Shown: in pieces, positions 25,607 through 35,653 of the stretch
Numbering within the stretch: the stretch's first letter is position 1
How the letters are laid out: every line of letters begins with the position of its first letter
Assembly: GCA_000320545.1 (NCBI GenBank)
Contig: ADNK01003253.1
Coordinates: 1-50,000 of the forward strand
DNA length: 50,000 bases
Direction: 5' to 3'
DNA from: Bigelowiella natans CCMP2755
Lineage: Eukaryota > Cercozoa > Chlorarachniophyceae
Made by a program: the position numbers and the translations under genes
The notes under the pieces: model-generated
What the model saw: the letters and a program-made list of their open reading frames with translations, nothing else
Database searches by the model: none
Told to the model about the DNA's origin: nothing

Positions 25607-26923
25607 GCACACATATGCACACATATGCACACATATGCACACATATGCACACATATGCACACATATGCACAAATACATGTTGCTACAATGTTGCAAAAAT
25701 TATTGAGACGCAGCAGCAGCAGCAGCATCATTTAATTGCACATTAATTAGTGTTCTGTGGTCCTCATGTCTACCTTGGCAATCCAGCACACACATACACA
25801 CAATTCTATTCTCCTCATTATGTCCTTCGCAATCCAGCACAATGCACACAACATGCACATAAGTACATAATACACCTGGTTTGCTGTTGTTCCATTAGGG
25901 AGATTCGGCGAGGATGCTAAATAAAGCTTTGCTTTACATCCGAGATAATGAGGACACGCAGTTTGTAAAAATTGTTCATTTCAAAGATGCAGAATCGGTT
26001 GTGCTGACAGATTCAACGTTGAAGTTATTATTTTCTTCTTGAGTTGACTGAAATTCGTGAAAGATAATCTGTCATTTTCTTGAGTTCATTGAAATATGTC
26101 AAAGATGATCTTGATTTGAAAAACAGTTTTTCCCGAATACTAGGCTTGCTGTTGGGCCCATATTGTCATTATTACCATTATTGAAATCGTTATTTTTACA
26201 CGCGAATAATACAAACACATGTGTTCTATCTGCAAATATGATGATGTTGATGATGATGCCTACGCTATCATTGTAGGCAATACCTCCAAAGCTGGAAGAG
26301 CATGTCAATTTCCTCGACAAAGTTTATCCCAAATATAAGGCAATAATATTCCAAATTCTGTAGTGTTAATAGTGTTTGAAGCATAGATACGCTATTTTGA
26401 AAAACAATCATGATTTTGGTGTTATGCTAAGCGCTCAAAATATAGTATAGAATGTATTTACTTGATAGATCTCTTCAGCATACAGAAATATAAAATCTTT
26501 GGTAATTGCACTTATCTTCCTACTTTTTTTTTCCAGATTGATCTTGTGATTGTTGACGGAAATTTTACTTCTAAAAATGTGTTTCTTCTCTCCAAAAAAC
26601 TGGATATTCCAAAGTAATTTTTAGCATTTGTACCGTTGTTATGACATGTCTAGTTGAGACTACTATAATTGCATAAGAAGAGCGATGTCTAAGTGTGTTA
26701 GTGGGGTTATTTGCTTCACTGAATTTTATAGCCTCTGTGTTTCCACTTTGATATTTATTGTTGTAGTACACATGTTGGCACGATGATTTGATGCATCATC
26801 ATTTGTGTTTTTGAATTATGACGACATGTAACGAGAAGGAATCGAATGTTCATGGCTTGTCCCAGTACCAATTTTGAAGGGACAGTTGCTTCTCTTGGGG
26901 GTGTTCGTGTCATTACCCATTGA
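21175..26923 (+). CDS. APC-family amino-acid permease, 17 exons
   Basis: A membrane transporter of the amino acid/polyamine/organocation superfamily, expected to import or exchange amino acids. Exons: 21175-21353, 21550-21731, 21976-22046, 22286-22446, 22609-22694, 22924-23082, 23389-23563, 23943-24110, 24282-24399, 24555-24595, 24684-24738, 25105-25254, 25401-25520, 25899-25997, 26277-26339, 26537-26613 and 26839-26923. All phases close, giving about 662 residues. The Ser/Thr-rich cytosolic N-terminus precedes GELPATAICGNDITSS. Family blocks include ALPMNGGTFNVLL, SYVATGVVSASEAVNYL, GVSGFESSAQFIEEQKPG and RDTNHYIIIGFFLICTS; about a dozen hydrophobic segments are visible. A soluble C-terminal domain follows, with FVKIVHFKDAES, KLEEHVNFLDKVYPKYK and a last exon ending SLGGVRVITH. 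The stop-like TAA at 26615 is the start of an intron, not the end. The intron after 26339 begins GC, not GT. Confidence 0.95.
24241..24281. repeat. (CAT)n(CGT)n tract forming a splice acceptor
   Basis: A CAT run passes into CGT repeats whose last unit is read CGTAG, supplying the acceptor for the permease exon starting at 24282. The repeat takes the place of an ordinary polypyrimidine tract. Confidence 0.8.
24749..24889. repeat. (AT)n and (AC)n microsatellites in a permease intron
   Basis: (AT)n at 24749-24774, (AC)n at about 24827-24855 and (AT)n at about 24859-24889, all in the intron after 24738. Confidence 0.9.
25568..25674. repeat. (AC)n followed by a 10-bp minisatellite
   Basis: An AC run at 25568-25602 is followed by about eight exact copies of the decamer ACATATGCAC, ending near 25672. 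The unit contains the palindrome CATATG. Because 10 is not a multiple of 3, all frames stay open and give His/Thr/Cys-rich shadow proteins on both strands. Confidence 0.92.
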
Positions 26924-27169
26924 ACAAACCAGCAGTCTATCGTTTCTGGATGTTGGAGTATTGTTCCGAGTCCCATCTACTGCATGATTCATTGAAGTAC
27001 CCATTGACAGAGTTGTTGGTACATTCATGTGCTGTGGATTTTCCATTTCAAGAGCTATCAATATTTTTATCGTTTCAGCAGTATCACAGTCTATCATAGT
27101 GACTGAGAGGTGACTGAGAAAAAATATTCTGACTAATGACATTTAAAGCATCACGATTCATCATGTGCT
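26924..27169. other. Permease 3' flank
   Basis: AT-rich sequence after the permease stop. An open minus-strand frame (26816-27142) is the antisense of the last permease exon plus UTR and is not supported as a gene. Confidence 0.55.
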
Positions 27170-27802
27170 AGGTCGCGCTCTCTTTCTCTCATTTGTGTAG
27201 CGATTGGATCGATGCTCTGAGTGCCCAGCAGCAGTACGTACTTCATCCCTGTGAGTTTCTTCTTGATAAGGTGTCTAAGAAATGAGTTGTAGTGCGCCAA
27301 ACGTGCGGCTAGCTAGCTACAGCTACATGTTGTTGGAGCTGCTAGGCCATGGGCGCTAGCATGCGCTGCTCAAAGAAAGCAACAAAATGACGATTTTCAC
27401 GATTCTTGATCATGCTCATTCGCACAAAGCAACGCATGCAGAACTGGGCGAAACCCGGGAATTTTCGTGGTTGAGATGGACGCCGCCGCATTTTGCTGCA
27501 TTTTTTGCTTGCATTGCACATCTAGCCACCATGCCATGTGATTGCAATCGGTTCGATGACATGACAGCATGGTCCAAAACTCATGCAAAGTCCACATTCA
27601 TTTGTGCGACTTTTCATGGCCGGTTTGAAATGAGGTGTTTCACAGAATTTTCTGGCGCAAGTTTCGGTGCAACGCAAGTCAGAAAAACTGACACGTTGCA
27701 CACATTCAGTTATTCGCACATCACTAGATCAGCTTGATCATGTCCTAGTCGATGGACAGCCAAAATTTCAACACCTTGAGACGCACTCGTCAATGATGGC
27801 AA

Positions 27803-28130
27803 CAATGCACGCGTTTTTTTCGCGCGAGCGCTTGGTAGCGATCATTGTGAACACACTGAAGTGTGTTTTGACCAGTCAGAAGTGTTCAGTTTTTGCCACA
27901 TCGCCTGAAATGATGCCCAAATGACACCTGAGAATCCACATCACTGCACCTAGACCTTTTTTTGTTGTGGGCACAGTGGTCTAGGTGCAGTGATGTGGAC
28001 TCCTGGGTGTCATTTTGGCATCATTTCAACCGATGTGGCAAAAACCAAGCATTTTCAACTGGTCAAAATGCATTCCAGTGTGTTCACAATGCCAATTGCA
28101 AAGCGCTCGCGCGAAAAAAACGTGTGCATG
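27803..28130. repeat. Long inverted repeat (about 153-bp arms, 21-bp loop)
   Basis: The left arm (27803-27956) and right arm (27978-28130) are reverse complements over most of their length. The inner ends CTAGACC and GGTCTAG, the core ATCACTGCACCTAG and the outer TTTTTTTCGCGCGAGCGCTT all match; scattered substitutions and small indels separate the arms. The loop is TTTTTTTGTTGTGGGCACAG plus one base. Transcribed from either strand it would fold into a long hairpin. It could be a foldback element, a hairpin RNA precursor or the scar of an inverted duplication. Confidence 0.9.
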
Positions 28131-29547
28131 TTTGCCCATTTGCATTTGCAATGATGGCGCAGCTGACTTGCAGTTTTCGCCTGGTTGTGCACACATGCAC
28201 ACTGCCACTGCCTAGCTGCGCATGCAGCTTTCATTTTTGTTGCAGACAACGCAATCGCGAAGATGTGCGCTGTGATCACAATGACCATGCACATGGTCAA
28301 AGCTGTCAAGTGGCCGATGACCATGTCAAGGGCATCAGGAGATGCAGCATGCTGAATGCAAAGAGCGACTACTAGCAGAAGGGCCGTTCCAGCATGCGAC
28401 GTGGCGGCACAGTTGGACAACAATCAAGTTTTGGGCAGCAATCAGTGACACGCATGTGCGCGTGTGCTTGACACAAGCATGCGCATGTGCGCGGCAGCAC
28501 AACTTGCACATGCACCTGCAAACTTCAAGGTGCCCGCCAGGCAGAGCGGTGAGAATGGTTTCTTGTGTGCGATCACATGCATGTCGTGACAAAATGTTTT
28601 CAATTCAACAGGGTTTTGATTGAGTTTGCCGATTGCAACTGCTCTCGTTTTGTTTGACAGCTGCGGTTGCGCCGGTCTAGCGCCCGCATCGATTTCGCTC
28701 GGCAATGCAACACGATTTTTCTTGACATGCATGCAGCAGCACCTACTAGCAGCATGTGGTGAAGTGTTTTCGCATTCGCGCGTGCCAGCGTGCACTTGAC
28801 ACCACTTGTGCTTCGGCGGCTCCACCTCAAACGATGGACAACGTGACACGACGTGCACTGCACACGTGTGAGCACGCCTTTGTTGCTGCACGTCTCAAAT
28901 TGCGGGTGAAGAAAAGGTTTTCATTGAGGTCATGTTGTTCGAGATCCCTCTTGGCATCAAGTGTGAGATTGAAACTTTGCTAATCATGGTTGACTGCCAC
29001 CAGAGCTGGCAAGTGTGTGGCTTTCATGCAGAGGTCTCGTCGGAAAAACATGCGAATGCATCAGGTGGGCAGTGTGGAAACATGAACCTTGAAAGGATTT
29101 TGGGTTTGCCTGGATCCATTTCCAACGATGTTCCCCGTGTTCTCTCCACCACGACACCGAACAAAAGTGCAGTGTGCCAAAACTCGGTTGCGCACCAACG
29201 CGTGGATCGATGATGGCAACGGCCATGCACTGGGTGCAGAACTGCACGTTTGGAGCAGTTTTGGCTTCGATGTTGAAAACCGCAACCAAAAATGCTGGAA
29301 CAAAGTGTGCTTGTTTCGCCGGCTTTGTTCGATCACCGACGAAATTTCAGACGATGAACTTCCCACCATTCGAACAACAAGAGCAGCAGTCAGAAGGAAC
29401 CTCAAAAAGCACCAGCCACAAAACGATCACACCTGCTGCTTTCTCAGTCTCTGAAGAAGAGTGGTCTGACGATCCAACAAGAGCTGCCCAGCTGAAAAAT
29501 TTTGGGTTCCTTCCATTCTCTCGCATCACTGCTGGACTGGCATCGAA

Positions 29548-29918
29548 TTGAAATTGCCCAGCATTGCTGTCACATGGATGCGTGCCATCTGTGGGATGGG
29601 GAATCTTGGAAATTTCACGTTGTCTCGAGGACAATGTGAAGAAGCAGATGCCATGTGCAATGTGTGTGGTGTCATGAAAGACACGGATCATCCACTTCAA
29701 TGCGAGATGCACGCATGCCAACAGCTCACACTGCGCAATGCCAATTGAATGCCATCATGAATCGCAACGACGAGGCAAAGCTGCTAACTGACGACGAAAA
29801 AGAAGCAAGAACCGCTGTGAGCAATGCACGACATCGACGACCGGCAAACGACGCTTTCAAATGCATGAAACACGTTGTGGAAGAAACAAACGTAACAGGC
29901 ACATCAAAAGCTCTGTAG
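29548..29918 (+). pseudogene. Decayed reverse-transcriptase tail (zinc-finger type)
   Basis: One frame reads through SIAVTWMRAICGMGN to a putative zinc knuckle, CNVCGVMKDTDHPLQC, with Cys-x2-Cys then His-x3-Cys spacing as in the zf-RVT segment that follows the reverse transcriptase of many non-LTR retroelements. The frame stops at 29746. An overlapping frame shifted by one continues with an Arg/Lys/Asp/Glu-rich helix (EAKLLTDDEKEARTAV) to 29918, suggesting a frameshift. No reverse-transcriptase catalytic YxDD motif is visible upstream, so any element is truncated. The similarity is to a short motif only. Confidence 0.4.
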
Positions 29919-30315
29919 TCGCAGCTTTGCACAGCTACATCAGGATGACAATTGGAAAGATTTGATCAATTCATTGCATCCGTCTCATGTGTCACATTGA
30001 TGTGTCTGATGTGCACGAGCATGCATTGATCTGGCAACATCATCAACTTAAGGAGATGATACATTTACAACATCTAAATGCTACATAATAATAATATGAA
30101 ATTTTTGTGTACTGCTGGACAAACCAAAATTTCAGAAAGGTTTGAGTAAAAACTGTTTTGTTTTCTTTTCGTTATAAGATGGTTTAGAGATGCTCATTGC
30201 ATCAGGCGGTGGGTCGACCAGAGAAACATCATGTAGGAACGTGGGAGTTTAACTGCATCATATTATAGCTCTGCATCCGAGCCAACACCGTGAATAACAG
30301 AAAAATGGGATATTG

Positions 30316-32469
30316 TCAATGAGCAAGCGGTGAGTCCAAATTCTCTATATCGGCAATGCGTCTTCGTCCCCCTCGTCCAACCACGGGGGTTGCTAGAGGA
30401 GTAGGCATAGGTGAAGATGGATCAGCACTTGTCTGAGTAGGCATAGGTGATGATGATGGATCAGCACTTGTGTCTGCCATCTTGATGCTACCATCTGCTT
30501 TATTGGCTTTATTTTCCGCAACGTAGAGGTTGAGAGTGGGGTCGTTCTCCATCTCTTGTGCTGCTGCTTTTTGTTCATTAATTTTTTTAAGCTCTTTGAC
30601 AGCAAAATCGTCAACATCTATCAAGTATGCGCTCAAGCCGATGACGAAAACAATGATTCCAAGAATCATATAGCCTTGTGAGAAGTTATCAGTGACAAGG
30701 AACAATGATCCCCACACAACAGCACCAATGTTGCCTCCAGCTCCTACGAAACCGCAAACACCTCCGGTATTTGCAACCTAAGCAGCACCCATTATCCACA
30801 ACATATTGTAGTAAAAAGCCATGTATAATAAATTAGGAGGGTTAGGGATATGTCTTCTTGATAGCTCTAAGTTTATCATTTTAAATGTTGTCTTCTTACG
30901 TCGACGTAAGGAACAATTCCAAAGGTGGAACCCTCTGCCCCTTGCACAAAAAATGAGAAAACAATTAAGAAAAAGACAGCAGCTCCAAAATCAGTCTGTT
31001 GTGAGAAAACAACAAGAGAAAGGCCTTCAAGACAAGTGAGGATGACATGCGTCACTTTTCGCCCATCCATGCCATATCGTCCATAGGCCCAATCGGACAC
31101 GAAGCCTCCCCAAGACCGAGCGAACAAGTTCATAAGTCCAAAGGTAGAGGCCACAATCCCAGCAGTCGTCAGATTCAACCCGTATCTCTCAAAAAAGTAA
31201 AGTGCAGCCTACGTAAACAATACTTATAAGAAAACCATTTCTCACTACATTGTTTGGATTCTACAGAACTGTCCAACAATGCATCGTCATCATCATCACC
31301 ATCATCTCCATTGAGCTGACCGTGTTATTTAGATGAAGTTCGACACCAAAGCACACGGCGTATTGGATCATCAGAATCCACACTTGTTTATTTGTCGCCA
31401 CATTTGCCATTCCATATCCTCTGAGTAGTGTTTGCTCGTAGGGTGGTAAGAACATATCGGACCTAGGCCCATCGTCCCCAAGTCCCATCACCATAGTCGC
31501 GGCAACAAGCAAAACAAATGCTGGAATATAAAAAGCATTCCTCCATGCACACTCGCTATCACAAGATGAAGCTGAAAGATTCATATTATAAATCCCAATC
31601 ATTACAAGCTGAGAAAGTCCGCCACCAAGATTTCCCCATCTAAAGTGGATTTATCGTCATTAATGATAACAATAAATGAAACATCTCAGCTTCCCCTTAT
31701 CATTACTTATCACAGTGTTGATCATATTATTACCCCGCAGCAGTGGCATTCATAGTTCCTGCTAGCTCTTGCTCGAACATAAGCGAAGTCCAGAATTGGC
31801 AACCAACAAAGGTTGCACCCACAACACCAACAAGTCCTCTTACAACAGCGAGAGACAAACCGTCATTAATAAGCCCTCCAAAAAACAATGGAATTGCAGA
31901 GAAAACAAGAACAGAGGATTGAACAATTCGAGGCCCCACAATATCCATGATTGGTCCCATGAGAAACCGGGCAAAGACTGTTGTAAGGACTGAAGTAATG
32001 TTAGCGACAAGGATCTCCTGATTGCTCAGGCCTATAGTTGCCTTTATCACAGGAGCAAGGGGAGCGAATGCAAACCAAGCGATGAACGCTGGATGGTGAT
32101 TCAAAACACACACAACAATGTATATTATATTGATATATATCTACATCTATGTGTATGTTCGTGTATCGGGTGCGCGATTCCATATATGCTAAGGCCAGCT
32201 CCCTCCCCCACTTCCCCATGATCATTTTTTCACGTTCGGAGAGTAATAAATGAGTAAATGGTACTACTACCCATCAGGAACGAAGACCAAGCCAGATGGA
32301 ACGCCCTCATGTGTGGCCGAGCGCAGCAATCCTTGGAACAATCTAGTTTGAACTCAAGAGCTTTGTGCGTCCATGGGTCATACTTTAGTGTGAATTCCAT
32401 AAATGGTTCTGGGGGCTCATTGATTCTTTTGTTCCTCTCCCTATTTCGTCTTTCCGCTCGAGATGCCAT
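30316..32469 (-). CDS. NRT2: High-affinity nitrate transporter, NRT2/NarK (MFS) family
   Basis: A plasma-membrane proton/nitrate symporter of the major facilitator superfamily. Exons on the minus strand are 32469-32271, 32088-31734, 31639-31321, 31208-30900 and 30777-30316. Phases close, giving about 547 residues. The basic cytosolic N-terminus is followed by FIAWFAFAPLAPVIKATIG (helix 1) and an MFS loop motif around ARFLMGPIMDIVGPR. The first nitrate signature, AAGWGNLGGG, spans the exon 2/3 junction. The central loop and LNNT, then ASTFGLMNLFARSWGGF, open the second half. The second nitrate signature is GFVGAGGNIGAVVWG. After the last helix comes a ~90-residue soluble tail with a duplicated Ser/Pro-rich unit (TSADPSS, PMPT twice). 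Expression would normally be nitrate-inducible and ammonium-repressed; nothing here shows that directly. No nitrate reductase or NAR2 gene is adjacent. Confidence 0.97.
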
Positions 32470-33662
32470 TTTTCAAGTGTCTGCTGAATTAATTGCATGC
32501 ACAGTATTTTCTTTGTGCCTCATTTTTTGTTTCTATCCTCTTACCAAATAATACCGATCTTTTGATAAGGCTGGGTGGGTGGGGCAATCTTTCAATGTGC
32601 TGTGTTTTGAGATTGATGAAATATGGAAAATCACTCGTTTAGTTCGTATTTGAACAACATTTTCGTCGTTTACACATCATTTCCCCTGTATTGTTCTCTG
32701 GATACATCGCAAGAATCGTCATTTCATCAAAAAAATGGCCAATTGAAGAGAACATGTCTTCTTCTCTGGAGCATTGAACAGCCACAGCTTGATTCTTTCC
32801 GCAGAAACGACTAGTATTTTCTGGTTCATTCTCTCATTAATTTTCGACGAAATATAACCTTTTTTTGGAGAAAGACAATATGACGAGATGTCTCGATGTG
32901 GTTTTTGGAAAGATTTTTGTATGAAGGAGACACTTTTGTGTCTTAGTTTCGGAACGACCGGTTTTCCGAAACGAACTTTACAAAGGAACAACATGATCAC
33001 GCTTTGAACTTCCTTAAAGATCATCATACATCCCAATCTCATTGCTTTCATTTTAGGATTTTTTTGAAGTGCGACTATGTACTTTTATTGTCTCAAAGAA
33101 TAATCGATATGACTTTTAAAAGAAAAACTGTGATGAGCCTTAATAATGCAACGAATACCGACACGGGCGGGATTAATGTTGTTTTCAAGATTCTTTAGAG
33201 TTTTGACTGTTTTTCATCTACACATATTTCAGCATAAGGAACGATTTGATCGCTATAGAGTCATCTGAATTGACCCTGTAAACGAAGTCAAACAATGTGA
33301 CGATACAATATGAGACAAATACGCTGTGAAATGTAATTATATAAAACAGAATTCCATTCTGAAATTTGTAAGCTTTGGGAAGGCAAGCCGAATGCTTTTC
33401 ATGTGCGGTTTACACCCTGAGACAAACAACTGTCCGATGAGAACGATGTTTCGTCTGTAAAGCTGTAAAGCTCCAAATTCCAAGTTTAATTCAGAGTTGT
33501 TCTCGTCGTCCCCCCTTTTGATGCCTACTGTCTTCCATCTTTGAATCGTTACCCTTCCTTTTTTTTGGCTACTTTTCGGTGCACGACGGTGGATTCACTG
33601 CACATGGTCACATTAGCTGTTTGCTCACCCATCATTTTTCAGGTACTAACGACTCAAAACAG
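32470..33662. promoter_or_regulatory. Divergent intergenic region, NRT2 / PH-RGS gene
   Basis: About 1.2 kb, largely free of microsatellites, between the ATGs of two opposed genes. It should hold both promoters. A pyrimidine-rich acceptor-like site (TTTTTCAG at 33635-33642) lies just upstream of the PH-RGS start, so a 5' non-coding exon may exist here. The open minus-strand frame at 32719-33051 has no recognisable features. Confidence 0.4.
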
Positions 33663-35616
33663 ATGCGCATTGGAGTTCGCTCTGATTTGATTGGGGGCCC
33701 AGAAAGATTGGAAATCCAAGGCACATTATGGAAAAAGGGACAACGGCTTGGATGGTCCAAACGATATATGAGAGTCGACAATGACACCTTTACTTACTAT
33801 TCAAAGGCAGCAGATAGCTTCCCTTTAGGCTATTTCTCTCTTGGAAATGTAATAGATATTATTGAGGATCCTAAAAGTAAGCGCAGTTTTGATATTATCT
33901 GTAGAGAGCAAACCTTTAAGCTGCTCGCACATAGTAAGGATGAATGTGAGATTTGGGTGGATACAATTGATGCAATTATGGAACATAGAAGGCGAAAGAC
34001 TTTAAAATCGCCGACTTTTTCTCGCCGCAAAATTGAGGTTCCAAAATGGAAAAAGTGTTTCTGGCAATCAAGTCTTGACGATAAGGCTTCTGCAGAGAAT
34101 TTCATGGAGAGAAGAGATTCGTTGCTCGCTGAAGGAATGTCCGATCTTTACAGAGAAGCTCTAGGAATGCCTAGACTAATGAAGAAACTGATTACAACAT
34201 ACAACGACGACGCAAAGGCGCTTAAGTTACTTATTTCCGTGATAATATCAAAAGTAGGACATAAGATTCAAAAACTGCGAAAATATTCCCCTCATACTTC
34301 TTCTAGATCGCCTCCAAGGAGTTCAAATATGAAGATGTTATCTCTTAGTCCCAAGTCCTCTTTAATTACCAACTTTCGCACGTCGAAGCTTGAAATCGAA
34401 TCACCAAAGCATTTGCTGTCTTCTCAAATTGCATGTAATAGTACCGTGAATCCTTCGAGGCGCATACATCGACGAAAAGGGATTGGTGAGTCTCTGAAGT
34501 GCGTATCTTCGAAATCGTATGGATTTTTGGTTTCCGATGGAGAGGAAAGTACAAGATCTGTATGTCGACGAAGAAAGAAGGCCGACTTGTTCGGAAATAG
34601 TAGTGAGTTCAGTTCCAAATTTGTATCTGAGCTCAAGAGTACGAACTCAGAAAGACGGTCATGCACGGAGAGTGGAAAATGGTATTGCTACAATAGAAAG
34701 ATGATTAAGGGTAATGAAGAAGTAGCATCAGTTTCAGCAACCAAGGATCTTAATTTGGATGCTATGCTTAACAACCGTAAATCCGTCAAGTACCAATTCG
34801 AGCTTTATCTGAACGCCTCAAACCAGGTAATTTGGGTGAATTAATGATTTATTGAGTTGGAATCAAAGTGCCACACCAGAATGATGACGATAATATTATT
34901 GAAATTTTAATCGACATAAAATATAAAATAATGAGAGTTCTAGACTATGAGGATAGCCAACAATTCTAATCAAGGATGTTCTCGAAGCTACGATACCAAC
35001 CACTGTAAAATAGACGAAAGGATATTACTTACCTTATGAGCAAATATGTGTAATGTACCTGGTGCGTTGGGCAACAAATTTTAACTGCAAAATTACCGAT
35101 GTTTTCGAATAAGAATTTAAAAGTAATCACTTCTTACAATTCATTATTGTTGATATTTGCGCAAATAATTTTTACTCTATGCATCTTATGCATTTGATTC
35201 AGATCGAGCTCCTGAATTTGTTCCAGATTTTGATTGGTTACAGAAAGAAGTATCGTAGCAGCCACAGGATCAACAGATCAGCAGCTGAAGAAGCACCTCT
35301 TATCACTGAAACAGTCCTTAATAAAGCAGAACTTATTTCATATGGTAGGAGAGTTCTCATCAAGATACAAGCAATAGCACCAACAACAAATTGGTCATCA
35401 CTGCCTTTCGATAAAACATCATTGGAAGCCATCTCTAAACGGCTGGAGGATGATTCTGAGAAACCTCAAAAAATATTCCTAGAAATATTCAATAAAGCAA
35501 AATTTCTAGTTGAACATCAATACAAGGAATACATTCAAAGCTCATTTTACAAGAGAATTGTTGGCTCTAAAGGGCCTTTTAGTGAATTGGAGATCTGTTC
35601 GATGCTCGAAAATGTT

Positions 35617-35653
<37 letters not shown>

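Larger units (their letters stand above)
27170..30060. mobile_element. CATG-rich island B, probable degenerate retroelement block
   Basis: A 2.9-kb block of higher GC, without microsatellites and crowded with CATG, TGCA and GCGC words. It lies in the convergent spacer between the permease and NRT2. Within it are a long inverted repeat (27803-28130) and, near the right end, a plus-strand fragment resembling the zinc-finger tail of reverse transcriptases (29548-29918). Many overlapping open frames run on both strands, but none has splice sites or family similarity; low AT content alone would lengthen frames. Edges are placed by composition. I cannot see target-site duplications or terminal repeats that would fix the element type. 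Confidence 0.5.

Noticed and set aside
25600-25675. CRISPR-like array
   Set aside because: Units are contiguous with no unique spacers and the context is a eukaryotic intron.
25386-25746. Four His/Thr/Cys-rich proteins around the decamer array
   Set aside because: All are translations of (AC)n and the 10-bp repeat. Only 25401-25520 is a real exon, of the permease.
28451-28493. Second palindrome in island B
   Set aside because: Only the inner six or seven bases pair well; the rest is CATG/GCGC word repetition and not a true inverted repeat.
27387-29000. Open frames in the left half of island B, including two related ones across the hairpin
   Set aside because: The pair that resembles each other (FFSRERL / FFSRERF) is just the two arms of the inverted repeat read on opposite strands.
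32719-33051. 110-residue minus-strand open frame in the NRT2 / PH-RGS spacer
   Set aside because: No recognised domain or splice support, and it lies in a probable promoter region. It could be real but cannot be supported.
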